This document shows positions 9,378 to 18,620 of a stretch of 64,000 nucleotides of DNA, piece by piece. The notes below the pieces were generated by a model. It ran no database searches, had not been told where the DNA came from, and saw only the letters and a program-made list of their open reading frames with translations. The position numbers and the translations under genes were made by a program. The DNA is from JBEEJZ01 sp046046915 (GTDB lineage Bacteria > Pseudomonadota > Gammaproteobacteria > Burkholderiales > Burkholderiaceae_C), in the NCBI GenBank assembly GCA_046046915.1, contig JBJOIT010000013.1, positions 1 through 64,000 on the forward strand. The letters run 5' to 3'. The stretch's first letter is position 1, and each line of letters begins with the position of its first letter.

Positions 9378-9682
9378 CACCCCAAGACCTGACCCAACAG
9401 CCATTGTGCACTGACGGCTCATTCAAACTGCATCTAGCCAAACGCGGCCTCACGGTCGAGGTGACTGCAGATCAAAGTGCCTTGCAGGCTCTGCAGAGTG
9501 CCGGTGTTGAAATTCCCTACGCCTGTAGCGAGGGCATCTGCGGCACTTGCCTGACGCCCGTGCTTGCTGGCCAACCCGAACACTGGGACAGTTACCAGAC
9601 GCCCGAAGAGCAGTCCGCCAACACTCACATGACTCCCTGTTGCTCACGCAGCCTCACGGCCTGTCTGGTGGTGGATCTGTAA
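9374..9682 (+). CDS. [2Fe-2S] ferredoxin, C-terminal-domain-only VanB homologue
   Basis: The 102-residue protein matches only the plant-type ferredoxin domain that forms the C-terminus of VanB reductases. The cluster ligands are C51, C56 and C59 (CSEGICGTC) plus C89 or C90 (CCSRS), and it ends in VVDL as VanB does. VanB is usually about 315 residues; the N-terminal FMN/FAD and NAD(P)H domains (about 210 residues) are absent. The ATGA overlap with vanA is intact, so this is either a clean in-frame domain loss or a three-component system with a separate reductase elsewhere. Electron transfer to VanA is inferred. Confidence 0.8.
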   Translation: MTPQDLTQQPLCTDGSFKLHLAKRGLTVEVTADQSALQALQSAGVEIPYACSEGICGTCLTPVLAGQPEHWDSYQTPEEQSANTHMTPCCSRSLTACLVVDL

Positions 9683-9784
9683 CGCTGACCTGCCAGGCAA
9701 ACAGGGCTGGGATGCCGCACCATGTAAAAAGTGTCGCCTACCCGGGGACTGGTTAAGCGGTGATTGCCTGGAGAGCTATTTCGC

Positions 9785-9928
9785 GGCTCCACCAACCCAA
9801 GCCGCGCAGACGAGCACCTGACGCAGTCCCTCAAGTCGGCGCTGGCCTTGGTTGACGTTCGAGTGTTGGACCACTTTGTGATAGCTGGCAACAACGCAGT
9901 CAGCTTCGCCGAGCGTGGTCTGATTTAG
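9785..9928 (+). pseudogene. radC: RadC C-terminal remnant
   Basis: Frame-consistent translation of 9785-9928 gives the C-terminal tail of a RadC/JAB-domain protein. It includes NPSRADEHLTQSLKSA and then LVDVRVLDHFVIAGNN, and it ends in FAERGLI and a stop. The upstream catalytic His-X-His part of the JAB fold is missing and no start exists. RadC-like genes are common cargo on mobile islands, so this fragment probably marks an earlier insertion or deletion. The rest of 9683-10021 shows no gene. Confidence 0.75.
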
Positions 9929-10021
9929 CTGGCCCATGAACCCAAATTACCCAGCTTCCTCCGGTTACGATATTCAAGCAGCAGGTTATAGGCCGATTTA
10001 CTCCGTTCTAGGCCTGCTCTG

Positions 10022-11620
10022 ATGGATCAAGCAACAAAAAAACCGGATGCCGAGAGAGGCGTCGCATTAGGGACTGCACACATGCTCACTGGCGAACTAC
10101 GTAGTCAAATCGACTCGATTTGGAATTCATTTTGGTCGGGTGGTATCTCCAACCCGCTGGAGGTGATGGAACAAATCACCTACCTGCTGTTTCTGCGCCG
10201 CCTAGACGACCTGCATACGCTGGAAGAAAACAAGTCTCAGCGCCTTGGCAGGCCCATGGAGCGCCGCATCTTCCCGGAAGGCAAAGACGCCAAGGGACGG
10301 GATTTCAATGACCTGCGCTGGTCACGCTTCAAAAACTTTTCACCTGCCGAGATGTACACGGTGGTGGGGGAGCATGTTTTCCCCTTCCTGCGCAACGTAG
10401 GAGGCGATGGCTCCACCTACGCGCACCACATGAAGGATGCGCGGTTCACCATCCCCACCCCGGCGCTACTGTCCAAGGTGGTGGACATGCTTGACCACGT
10501 GCCTATGGAAGACCGGGATACAAAAGGCGACCTGTACGAGTACATGCTGGGCAAGATCGCCAGCGCCGGTCAGAACGGCCAGTTCCGCACGCCCCGGCAC
10601 ATCATCAAGCTGATGGTGGAGCTTACCGCCCCTAATGCCAAAGATGTGATTTGCGACCCAGCCAGTGGCACCTGTGGCTTCTTGGTGGCGGCCGGTGAAT
10701 ACCTCCGCGAAAAGCACCCCGAAATTCTGCGTGATCCGGTGGCACGTGAACACTTCCACCATGGCATGTTCAACGGGTATGACTTCGACAACACCATGCT
10801 GCGCATCGGAAGCATGAACATGGCGCTCCACGGGGTCGATAACCCGGACATCCGTTACAAGGACTCGCTGGCTCAGGACCATGCGGGCGATGAAGAGAAG
10901 TTCAGTCTTATCCTCGCTAACCCGCCGTTTGCTGGCAGCCTCGACTACGAGAACACCGCCAAAGACCTGCAGGCCATGGTCAAGACCAAGAAGACCGAAC
11001 TACTGTTCTTGGCCCTGTTCCTGCGACTGCTCAAGCCCGGTGGCCGTGCCGCCGTCATCGTGCCGGACGGCGTACTGTTTGGGTCATCCAAGGCGCACAA
11101 GGCACTGCGGCAAATGCTGGTGGAAGAACAGAAGTTGGACGGGGTGATTTCACTCCCGGCTGGCACGTTCAAGCCGTATGCTGGTGTGTCCACCGCCATT
11201 CTGTTGTTTACCAAAACGAACTCGGGCGGTACCGACCACGTGTGGTTCTACGACATGCAGGCCGATGGCTGGAGTCTTGACGACAAGCGACAACCGCTGC
11301 TGGACGACAGGAAGCTCGGCCCGTGCCCCGCACAGCCCCTTACCGATGCTGAGCACGCCAAGAACAACCTGCCTGATGCAACTGCCCGCTGGGCGAAGCG
11401 CGATGGCAGCGAGCGCACCAACCCCCGCACCGCGCAGAGCTTTTGCGTGCCCAAGGCTGACATTGCCTTGCAGGGCTATGACCTGTCCATCAACCGATAC
11501 AAGGAAGTGGTGCACGAGACGGTGGAGCATGAGCACCCTTTGGACATCCTTACCAAGCTCAAGCAGCTGGAAATTGAGATACAGGAGGGGATGGCTGAGC
11601 TGGAAGGGATGTTGAAGTGA
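10022..11620 (+). CDS. hsdM: Type I restriction-modification DNA methyltransferase subunit (system 1)
   Basis: The 532-residue HsdM carries the N-terminal helical domain (IWNSFWSGGISNPLEVMEQITYLLFLRRLDD) and an adenine-N6 methyltransferase core. The SAM motif I is DPASGTCGFLVAAGEYL and the catalytic motif IV is NPPFAG. It methylates the target read by HsdS and forms the M2S1 core that HsdR joins. The ATG at 10022 fits the family start. Its last four bases overlap the GTG of hsdS. Confidence 0.95.
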   Translation: MDQATKKPDAERGVALGTAHMLTGELRSQIDSIWNSFWSGGISNPLEVMEQITYLLFLRRLDDLHTLEENKSQRLGRPMERRIFPEGKDAKGRDFNDLRWSRFKNFSPAEMYTVVGEHVFPFLRNVGGDGSTYAHHMKDARFTIPTPALLSKVVDMLDHVPMEDRDTKGDLYEYMLGKIASAGQNGQFRTPRHIIKLMVELTAPNAKDVICDPASGTCGFLVAAGEYLREKHPEILRDPVAREHFHHGMFNGYDFDNTMLRIGSMNMALHGVDNPDIRYKDSLAQDHAGDEEKFSLILANPPFAGSLDYENTAKDLQAMVKTKKTELLFLALFLRLLKPGGRAAVIVPDGVLFGSSKAHKALRQMLVEEQKLDGVISLPAGTFKPYAGVSTAILLFTKTNSGGTDHVWFYDMQADGWSLDDKRQPLLDDRKLGPCPAQPLTDAEHAKNNLPDATARWAKRDGSERTNPRTAQSFCVPKADIALQGYDLSINRYKEVVHETVEHEHPLDILTKLKQLEIEIQEGMAELEGMLK

Positions 11621-12738
11621 GCATCACCAGACTGCCATTCGAAGAGGTCTTCGCGGACGAATCCGGCGGGAACATCAAGACACCTCAGAGCGAGTACCTC
11701 CGTGAGGGACAGTTTCCCGTCGTCGACCAAGGCAAAGCACTGATAGCCGGGTACGTTGATGAAAAGGAAAGAGTCTGCGGAGGAGGTAGGCCAGCAATCG
11801 TTTTTGGAGACCACACACGCTGCGTCAAGTACATCGAACAACCCTTCTGCATGGGCGCCGATGGGGTGAAGGTATTGCGTCCCAAGATTGATGCGGACCT
11901 GAAGTATCTCTACTACTACCTGAAGCAACTTCAGTTGCCAGATGCCGGCTATGACCGTCACTTCAAATATCTGAAGCGAACGGAAGTTGTGCTATTTCCC
12001 CTCCCCGAACAACGCCGCATCGCCGCTATCCTCGATAAAGCCTACGCCCTGCGCACCAAGCGCCGCGAGGCCTTGGCCCAACTTGACCGCCTCGCGCAGT
12101 CGATTTTTGTGGAGATGTTTGGCGACCCGGTGACGAACCCGAAGGGGTGGCCATCAAGAAAACTTGGAGACCTAACCGCCAAGATGGGAAGTGGTTCGAC
12201 ACCTACTGGTGGCGATGCAGCGTACAAGGAATCTGGAATTTCTCTTATACGCAGCATGAATGTTCACGATGGATGCTTTGTCTACAAGAACCTTGCCTAC
12301 ATCGATGAGGAGCAGGCGGCAAAATTAAAGAACGTCGTCGTAGAAGCTGACGATGTTCTGCTAAACATTACCGGAGCCTCGGTTGCGAGAGTATGTCGCG
12401 CACCGAGTGAGGTGTTGCCCGCACGTGTAAATCAGCACGTGATGATTATTCGACCATCTGACGGCTTAAGGTCGATGTTTTTGGAGAGACTTCTGCTTAA
12501 TGCGAGTATGAAGACACTTCTCCTGAAAGTCGGTGGCGCTGGGGCTACCCGGGAAGCCATTACAAAGGCAGATGCGGAAGAGTTGCCAGTTATTGTTCCT
12601 CCGAAAGCGCTCCAGCTTGAGTTTGAGCGGCGGACTCGCCAATCCTTGAGCCTGCAGGATTCATATGAAGCAGAAGCTAAAGGAATGGATTCGTTGTTTT
12701 CTTCTCTCCAACACCGAGCCTTCCGGGGGGAACTCTGA
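11617..12738 (+). CDS. hsdS: Type I restriction-modification specificity subunit (system 1)
   Basis: The 373-residue HsdS has two target-recognition domains, each followed by a helical spacer. TRD1 covers residues about 1-125 and leads into LPEQRRIAAILDKAYALRTKRREAL; TRD2 begins near WPSRKLGDL (residue about 172). The first TRD lacks the long N-terminal lead of many HsdS proteins, so TRD1 is short. The GTG start at 11617 overlaps hsdM as GTGA, which implies translational coupling. The recognised sequence cannot be predicted by eye. Confidence 0.93.
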   Translation: MSITRLPFEEVFADESGGNIKTPQSEYLREGQFPVVDQGKALIAGYVDEKERVCGGGRPAIVFGDHTRCVKYIEQPFCMGADGVKVLRPKIDADLKYLYYYLKQLQLPDAGYDRHFKYLKRTEVVLFPLPEQRRIAAILDKAYALRTKRREALAQLDRLAQSIFVEMFGDPVTNPKGWPSRKLGDLTAKMGSGSTPTGGDAAYKESGISLIRSMNVHDGCFVYKNLAYIDEEQAAKLKNVVVEADDVLLNITGASVARVCRAPSEVLPARVNQHVMIIRPSDGLRSMFLERLLLNASMKTLLLKVGGAGATREAITKADAEELPVIVPPKALQLEFERRTRQSLSLQDSYEAEAKGMDSLFSSLQHRAFRGEL

Positions 12739-12740
12739 CC

Positions 12741-14468
12741 ATGCAGCAGCAAAATATCCCCATCGGCACTTTGGTGGACATGTACAAGCGTGGTGAGCTG
12801 CGCCTGCCGGAAATCCAACGCCACTACGTTTGGCAGGCCACCCGGGTGCGTGACCTTCTGGATTCTCTATATAGGGGCTACCCCAGCGGCTCCATCCTGA
12901 TGTGGGAGACCGACGAGCCAGTGCCGACCCGCGATTTCGCCATCGCGCAGGAAACCAATGCCTTCGCGGGACGCAAGCTGTTGCTGGATGGTCAGCAGCG
13001 GCTGACCTCGCTAACGGCAGTACTCAACGGTGAACCGGTTTCGGTGCGCGGGCGCAAGCGGCCCATCGACATCCTGTTCAATCTGGAACACCCGGACGGT
13101 CCGCCCACTGACATCGTAGAGGTGGAAAGCGATGAACCCTCACCTGTGACACCAGACGATGAACTGAATGACGACAGCGACGAGACAGAGGGCGAGGAAC
13201 AGGGTATTCAGGAAAAGCTGAACCGGCGCACATTTGTCGTATCCGCCAAAAACTTGGCTGCCCAGCCACAGTGGGTGTCGGTCAGCGAGGTGTTCCGAAC
13301 TGCCAATGACGCGGTCATCTTGGAGAAGGCGGGCATCGAGTCGTTCAAAGACCCGCGCTTCCAGCGGTACTCCGACCGGTTGAAAAAGCTGCGCGCCATC
13401 AAGGACTACCAGTACGTGGTGCATGTGCTCGAACGGGCCATGAGCTACGAGGAAGTAACTGAAATCTTCGTGCGGGTGAATTCGCTGGGTGCCAAGCTGC
13501 GTTCTTCTGACCTTGCGCTGGCCCAAATCACGTCGCGCTGGCCCAATCTGCTGAAGGAACTGGAGACCTTTCAGGAGGAGTGCGAGCAAAGCTGGTTCAC
13601 CATAGAGTTGGGCCACTTGGTGCGTGCTATCGTGGTGTTTGCAACCCAACAGTGTTTGTTCCGCACCGTGGCCAGCACGCCAGTGGAAAAGCTCAAGGAA
13701 GGTTGGAAACAGGCGCAGGAGGGTCTGCGTTTTGCCATCAACTTCCTGCGTACCAATGCTGGCATCGAGGACGAATCTTTGCTGTCCTCGCCCATGTTCA
13801 TTCATGTCCTGGCAGCGGTGAGCCGCATCAAGGACAACAAACTGACGGCGGCTGAACAGAACGCACTTCTGCACTGGCTGCTGGTGGCGAATGCCCGTGG
13901 CCGCTATTCGCGCGGTTCGACTGAGACCCTGTTGAACGAGGACTTGGCGATTCTGTTCCGCAGCGGCGACATTGCCGCGCTGATGGAGCCGGTGAAGCGC
14001 CAGTTTGGCCGTCTGTATGTGGAGCCGGGTGACTTGGCCGGACGGGGTGTAAACAGCCCCTTGTTCTCACTGGCTTATTTGGCTTTGAAACATGCAGGTG
14101 CGAAGGATTGGTACAGCGGACTGGGTCTGTCGCTGACCCATCAGGGCAAGCTGCACTTCATCCAGTGGCACCACATCATCCCAAAGTCCCTGTTGAAGGA
14201 ACGCAGCTACGAAACCGGAGAAATCAACGAAATCGCCAACATGGCTTTCATCACCGGCCAGACCAACCGGCGCATCAGCAACAAGGAAGCCAAGGGATAT
14301 TTGGCTGACATCGTTACCAAGCAAGGCGAAAAGTCTTTGTTGAGCCAATGCGTGCCGACCGACTCTGACTTGTGGGATACGGGACGCTACCGTGACTTCC
14401 TGCAATATCGGCGGGCGGCTTTGGCAGAGCGCATGAACGCCTTTATTCGGGAGAAGGCCCAGCTATGA
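12741..14468 (+). CDS. DUF262/DUF1524 protein, GmrSD-like nuclease in the hsd operon
   Basis: The 575-residue protein has an N-terminal DUF262 domain with the ParB-like NTP-binding motif DGQQR at residues 83-87. A Glu/Asp-rich linker spans residues about 124-155. The C-terminal HNH-type DUF1524 region has WHHIIPKSLL, NEIANMAFITGQTNRRISNK. Fused GmrSD proteins are type IV enzymes that cut modified DNA using NTP hydrolysis. The gene starts 2 bp after hsdS and overlaps hsdR as ATGA, so it is a co-translated member of the RM operon. A role as a second restriction arm against modified phage DNA is inference. Confidence 0.88.
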   Translation: MQQQNIPIGTLVDMYKRGELRLPEIQRHYVWQATRVRDLLDSLYRGYPSGSILMWETDEPVPTRDFAIAQETNAFAGRKLLLDGQQRLTSLTAVLNGEPVSVRGRKRPIDILFNLEHPDGPPTDIVEVESDEPSPVTPDDELNDDSDETEGEEQGIQEKLNRRTFVVSAKNLAAQPQWVSVSEVFRTANDAVILEKAGIESFKDPRFQRYSDRLKKLRAIKDYQYVVHVLERAMSYEEVTEIFVRVNSLGAKLRSSDLALAQITSRWPNLLKELETFQEECEQSWFTIELGHLVRAIVVFATQQCLFRTVASTPVEKLKEGWKQAQEGLRFAINFLRTNAGIEDESLLSSPMFIHVLAAVSRIKDNKLTAAEQNALLHWLLVANARGRYSRGSTETLLNEDLAILFRSGDIAALMEPVKRQFGRLYVEPGDLAGRGVNSPLFSLAYLALKHAGAKDWYSGLGLSLTHQGKLHFIQWHHIIPKSLLKERSYETGEINEIANMAFITGQTNRRISNKEAKGYLADIVTKQGEKSLLSQCVPTDSDLWDTGRYRDFLQYRRAALAERMNAFIREKAQL

Positions 14469-17400
14469 GCAACTTCGCCTTCCTCCAAACTGAATGGCCA
14501 CTGCTGCACGAGTCGGCCAAGCGTGTTGAGGAAACGGCGAACTCCGATGCACGCACATCCTGCTTCTACGCCCGCCGCACGTTGGAAATGGCGGTGGTCT
14601 GGCTGTTCCAGCATGACAAATCCCTGCGACTGCCGTACCAGCCCAACCTGAATGCGTTCATCCACGAGCCGACCTTTCGCAAGGTGGTCGGTGACACGGT
14701 ATTCACCAAGGCCAATATCCTGCGCAACTTGGGCAACCAGGCGGTGCATGAAAACCGCCGCATGCTCCCCGCAGACGGGCAGGCTGCCGCGCGTGAGCTG
14801 TTTCACATCTGCTACTGGCTCGCACGCAGCTATGGTCGCAAAGAACGCCCAGACCCCGGCCTGAACTTTCAACCTGCGCTGCTGCCCACGGCATCAACCT
14901 TGCCGACGCAAACGGTGGCGCAGTTGCAGACGCTGGAAGCACAGCTCAAAGAGCGGGACGCGAAAGTCACCGCGCTGCTGTCTGACAAGGCTGCGCTGGA
15001 TGCAGAACTAAAGGCCCTGCGGGACGAAGTGGCGGCAGTCAAGGCGGCAAATGCGGTGCAGCCAGACACACACGACTATTCGGAAGCCGAGACGCGGGAC
15101 TTCTACATTGACCTGCTGCTGAAAGAAGCCGGGTGGCACCTGACGGACAAAAACCTTGAGGTTGAAGTCAGTGGTATGCCCAACAACCAAGGCAAGGGGT
15201 TTGTCGATTACGTGCTGTGGGGCGACGATGGCAAGCCGCTGGCCGTAGTAGAGGCCAAGCGCACGCGCCGGGATGCCAAGGTGGGCCAGCAGCAAGCCAA
15301 GCTGTACGCTGATTGCTTGCAGGCGCAATACGGGCAGCGCCCGGTCATCTTCTATTCCAATGGCTACGAACACTGGATTTGGGACGATGCCAACTATGCA
15401 CCCCGCGCCGTGCAAGGGTTCTTCAAGAAGCAAGAGCTGGAGCTGATGATTCAGCGGCGCAGCAGCCGTAAATCATTGGAACAGGCGGTCATCAACCCCG
15501 ACATCATTGGCCGCTACTACCAGACCCGGGCCGTGCGCCGCATTGGTGAGACCTTCGAAAAGGACAACCAGCGCAAGGCCTTGGTGGTGATGGCCACGGG
15601 TGCAGGCAAGACCCGCACGGTAATTGCGCTGGCCGATGTGCTGATGAATTGCAACTGGGCCAAACGGGTTCTGTTTCTGGCTGACCGCGTGGCGCTGGTG
15701 AATCAGGCGGTCAACGCCTTCAAGAAGCACTTGCCCAACTCGTCCCCGGTCAATCTGGTGACGGAAAAGAACACCGATGGCCGGGTGTTTGTGTCCACCT
15801 ACCCCACGATGATGGGCTTGATCGACGAGGCCACCGACGGCAACCGGCGATTCGGTGTCGGGCACTTTGACCTGATCATCATCGACGAGGCCCACCGGTC
15901 GGTGTACCAAAAGTACCGGGCCATCTTTCAGTATTTCGATTCGTTCTTGGTGGGCCTGACGGCCACGCCCAAAGACGAGATTGACCACAACACCTACAGC
16001 CTCTTTGACCTTGAGAGCGGCGTCCCCACCGATGCCTACACCTTGGATGAAGCGGTGGCCGATGGCCACTTGGTGCCGCCCAAGGCCATCTCCGTGCCCC
16101 TGAAGTTCCAGCGCGAGGGCATCAAGTACGCCGAACTCAGCGAAGAAGAAAAAGACCAGTGGGACGAACTGGAATGGAACGAGGACGGTACGACCCCGGA
16201 CTCTGTGGACTCTGCGGCGCTGAACAAGTGGCTGTTCAACACCGACACCGTGGACAAGGTGCTGGAGCACCTTATGACCCGTGGCGAAAAGGTGGCTGGT
16301 GGTGACCGCCTTGGCAAAACCATCATCTTTGCCAAGAACAATGCCCATGCGGATTTCATCGCCGAACGCTTCAACATCAACTACCCGCATTACAAGGGCC
16401 AGTTTGCTCGGGTGGTGACCTACAAAACCGAGTACGCCCAGAGCCTGATCGACGACTTTTCCAACAAGGAAAAGATGCCACACATCGCCATTTCGGTCGA
16501 CATGCTGGACACCGGCATCGACGTGCCGGAGGTGGTCAATCTGGTGTTCTTCAAGGTGATCCGCGCCAAGACCAAGTTCTGGCAAATGGTGGGGCGTGGC
16601 ACCCGCCTGTGCCCCGATCTGTATGGCCCGGGGCAGCACAAGCAGTTTTTCAACGTGTTTGACTATTGCCAGAACTTGGAGTTCTTCAGCCAGAACCCGG
16701 ACCACTCGGAGGGTGCCACAAGCGAGCCACTGAGCAAGCGGCTGTTCAAGGCCCGCCTGCAATTGATTGCACAGCTCGACCAACGGCTGGCGGCAGAGCC
16801 AAAGGCGGCAGAAAGCAGTCCGGCCTACGGTGATCAGCTCAACGATGAGCAACTGCGCGGGGAGCTGGCTGGGCTCCTCCACCAGACAGTCGCTGCCATG
16901 AATCTGGACAACTTTGTGGTGCGGCCACAGCGGAAGTCGGTCGAGCGTTTTGCCAAGGCAGATGCATGGAAGACCTTGGATGCAGACAGTCACCTCGAAC
17001 TGACAGAGCGCGTGGCTGGCTTGCCCACTGAGCTGGTGGACGATGACGAGGAAGCCAAGCGTTTTGACATGCTGGTGCTGCGCACCCAGTTGGCGGTGTT
17101 GCAGGCATTGCCTGACTTCATATCGCTGAAGGAACGTATGCAGGCCATTGCCAGCGCATTGGAAGAGCAGGACAGCATTCCCGACATCAAAGCTCAGATG
17201 GTTCTGATCCAGTCTGTGGCTGGTGAAGAGTGGTGGGAAAACGTGACCGTCACCATGCTGGAATCGGCCCGCAAGAAATTGCGCGCGTTGGTCAAACTCA
17301 TCGAAAAAGGCAAGAAAAACGTCGTTTTCACCGATTTTGCGGATGAACTTGGAGTCGAAACCACTATAGAACTTCCCGGCGTCAGCACAGGCATGAACTT

Positions 17401-17863
17401 GGCAAAGTTCAAGGATAAGGCACGTCAGTTCCTGCGGGAGCATGAAAGCCACCTGTCACTGCAACGCCTGCGTCGCAATCAGCCCCTGACCGCATCAGAC
17501 CTCGGGGAGCTTGAGCGCATGCTGGTGCAGGCCGGAGGCTCACCGGAAGTCATCAAGCTGGCAACAGAGCAAAGCCACGGCCTTGGCATTTTCATTCGCT
17601 CATTGGTCGGACTTGACCGCGAAACCGCCAAGCAAGCTTTCAGCCAGTTTGTGGCCGGTACGACAGCCACCGCCAGCCAGCTGGAGTTCATTGACCTGAT
17701 CGTTCAGTACCTGACGGAAAACGGCGTCATGGACGCTGCAAGGCTGTACGAGTCCCCATTCACAGACATCAGCCAGCAAGGCCCTGAAGCAGTCTTCCCT
17801 GCGGCCAAGGTGACCGAGCTGGTGCAGGTGTTGGATGACATCCGGGAGCGAGCCAGAGCTTGA
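14465..17863 (+). CDS. hsdR: Type I restriction endonuclease subunit R (system 1)
   Basis: The 1132-residue HsdR combines an N-terminal DUF4145 domain (residues about 10-125) and a coiled coil (about 155-200). A PD-(D/E)XK nuclease follows (GFVDYVLW with later VVEAKRTRRD). The SF2 translocase has Walker A TGAGKTRT, the DEAH box IIIDEAHRS and LTATPKD. A long helical C-terminal domain contacts HsdM and HsdS. It cleaves unmodified DNA after ATP-driven translocation. DUF4145 on HsdR is typical of the EcoEI-like branch. Its ATG overlaps the DUF262 stop. Confidence 0.95.
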   Translation: MSNFAFLQTEWPLLHESAKRVEETANSDARTSCFYARRTLEMAVVWLFQHDKSLRLPYQPNLNAFIHEPTFRKVVGDTVFTKANILRNLGNQAVHENRRMLPADGQAAARELFHICYWLARSYGRKERPDPGLNFQPALLPTASTLPTQTVAQLQTLEAQLKERDAKVTALLSDKAALDAELKALRDEVAAVKAANAVQPDTHDYSEAETRDFYIDLLLKEAGWHLTDKNLEVEVSGMPNNQGKGFVDYVLWGDDGKPLAVVEAKRTRRDAKVGQQQAKLYADCLQAQYGQRPVIFYSNGYEHWIWDDANYAPRAVQGFFKKQELELMIQRRSSRKSLEQAVINPDIIGRYYQTRAVRRIGETFEKDNQRKALVVMATGAGKTRTVIALADVLMNCNWAKRVLFLADRVALVNQAVNAFKKHLPNSSPVNLVTEKNTDGRVFVSTYPTMMGLIDEATDGNRRFGVGHFDLIIIDEAHRSVYQKYRAIFQYFDSFLVGLTATPKDEIDHNTYSLFDLESGVPTDAYTLDEAVADGHLVPPKAISVPLKFQREGIKYAELSEEEKDQWDELEWNEDGTTPDSVDSAALNKWLFNTDTVDKVLEHLMTRGEKVAGGDRLGKTIIFAKNNAHADFIAERFNINYPHYKGQFARVVTYKTEYAQSLIDDFSNKEKMPHIAISVDMLDTGIDVPEVVNLVFFKVIRAKTKFWQMVGRGTRLCPDLYGPGQHKQFFNVFDYCQNLEFFSQNPDHSEGATSEPLSKRLFKARLQLIAQLDQRLAAEPKAAESSPAYGDQLNDEQLRGELAGLLHQTVAAMNLDNFVVRPQRKSVERFAKADAWKTLDADSHLELTERVAGLPTELVDDDEEAKRFDMLVLRTQLAVLQALPDFISLKERMQAIASALEEQDSIPDIKAQMVLIQSVAGEEWWENVTVTMLESARKKLRALVKLIEKGKKNVVFTDFADELGVETTIELPGVSTGMNLAKFKDKARQFLREHESHLSLQRLRRNQPLTASDLGELERMLVQAGGSPEVIKLATEQSHGLGIFIRSLVGLDRETAKQAFSQFVAGTTATASQLEFIDLIVQYLTENGVMDAARLYESPFTDISQQGPEAVFPAAKVTELVQVLDDIRERARA

Positions 17864-17894
17864 TGGTTGCTGACACTGATTCCGCGAGAGTCCC

Positions 17895-18617
17895 ATGAAA
17901 GACAAAACCATTGCCACAGCGAAACTTAAGGTCAAGCACCTCCCTCCCGACGACGCTGATGTTTATGAGTTGATCAAGTTCGCGCACACGTTTGACGGAT
18001 ACGCCCGCTGGGGCTCGTTCGCGAAATGTGCAGAGATTGCGAACGCCCGCGATCACAGCACCATTGACAAACTCAGGACATGCTTGTTTTTTGATGCCAG
18101 AGGTTGGCGACACGCAGGCGAGTCGCCGGATGACGAGGCACTCGAGTACTGGAAATCATTGTTGACTGGCATCCGTGAGCGCATTTTGCGGCTGGACTCT
18201 TTCACACCAGAGTGGTTATCGGATGCTATCAGGCATTTACCGTCTGATGCGCCTGTTTCGCTCAAGACCCAAGGCTACAACCAGTACACCACGCAAAAGG
18301 ATCACTGGCTGGGCTGGCTGAATCCTGCAGCAGGTACCGGCTCCTACCCCAGACGAACGGGTGCTAATGTGGCCGCCAAAATGGTCTACAACCGGATTGG
18401 TGAGCCAAAGATGCTGTGGTGGTTGGCTTCTGCAGCCGGTGTTGGTCAAAGCCTTTTAGATGAGGCTCAAGGTAGGGTAGACGCACAGACACCACTTTCC
18501 AGCCAGTGCGCTGAATTCCGAAAGCTCGTGCCGTGGCGTACCTTGGCCGAGTCACTGGAGTTGGCGATTCGAAACCAGACGTCCAACGTTGTGGCTCAAG
18601 ATGATGTGCGGAGATAG
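17895..18617 (+). CDS. Unknown protein in RM operon (240 aa)
   Basis: I do not recognise this protein. It is soluble, with no signal peptide or membrane helix. It has a Trp-rich middle (HWLGWLNP, MLWWLASAAGV) and a helical look. It lies 31 bp after hsdR with GAGAG 8 bp upstream of its ATG and is followed after 3 bp by another unknown gene, so it is probably transcribed with the RM genes. A helper or antagonist of the nuclease genes is possible, but nothing in the sequence proves it. Confidence 0.75.
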   Translation: MKDKTIATAKLKVKHLPPDDADVYELIKFAHTFDGYARWGSFAKCAEIANARDHSTIDKLRTCLFFDARGWRHAGESPDDEALEYWKSLLTGIRERILRLDSFTPEWLSDAIRHLPSDAPVSLKTQGYNQYTTQKDHWLGWLNPAAGTGSYPRRTGANVAAKMVYNRIGEPKMLWWLASAAGVGQSLLDEAQGRVDAQTPLSSQCAEFRKLVPWRTLAESLELAIRNQTSNVVAQDDVRR

Positions 18618-18620
18618 GCC

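Noticed and set aside
15473..17452. Long antisense frame of 659 residues opposite hsdR
   Set aside because: It is the mirror of a high-GC coding frame; the sense strand has full HsdR motifs. The same applies to other long antisense frames at pgi, ams and hsdM.
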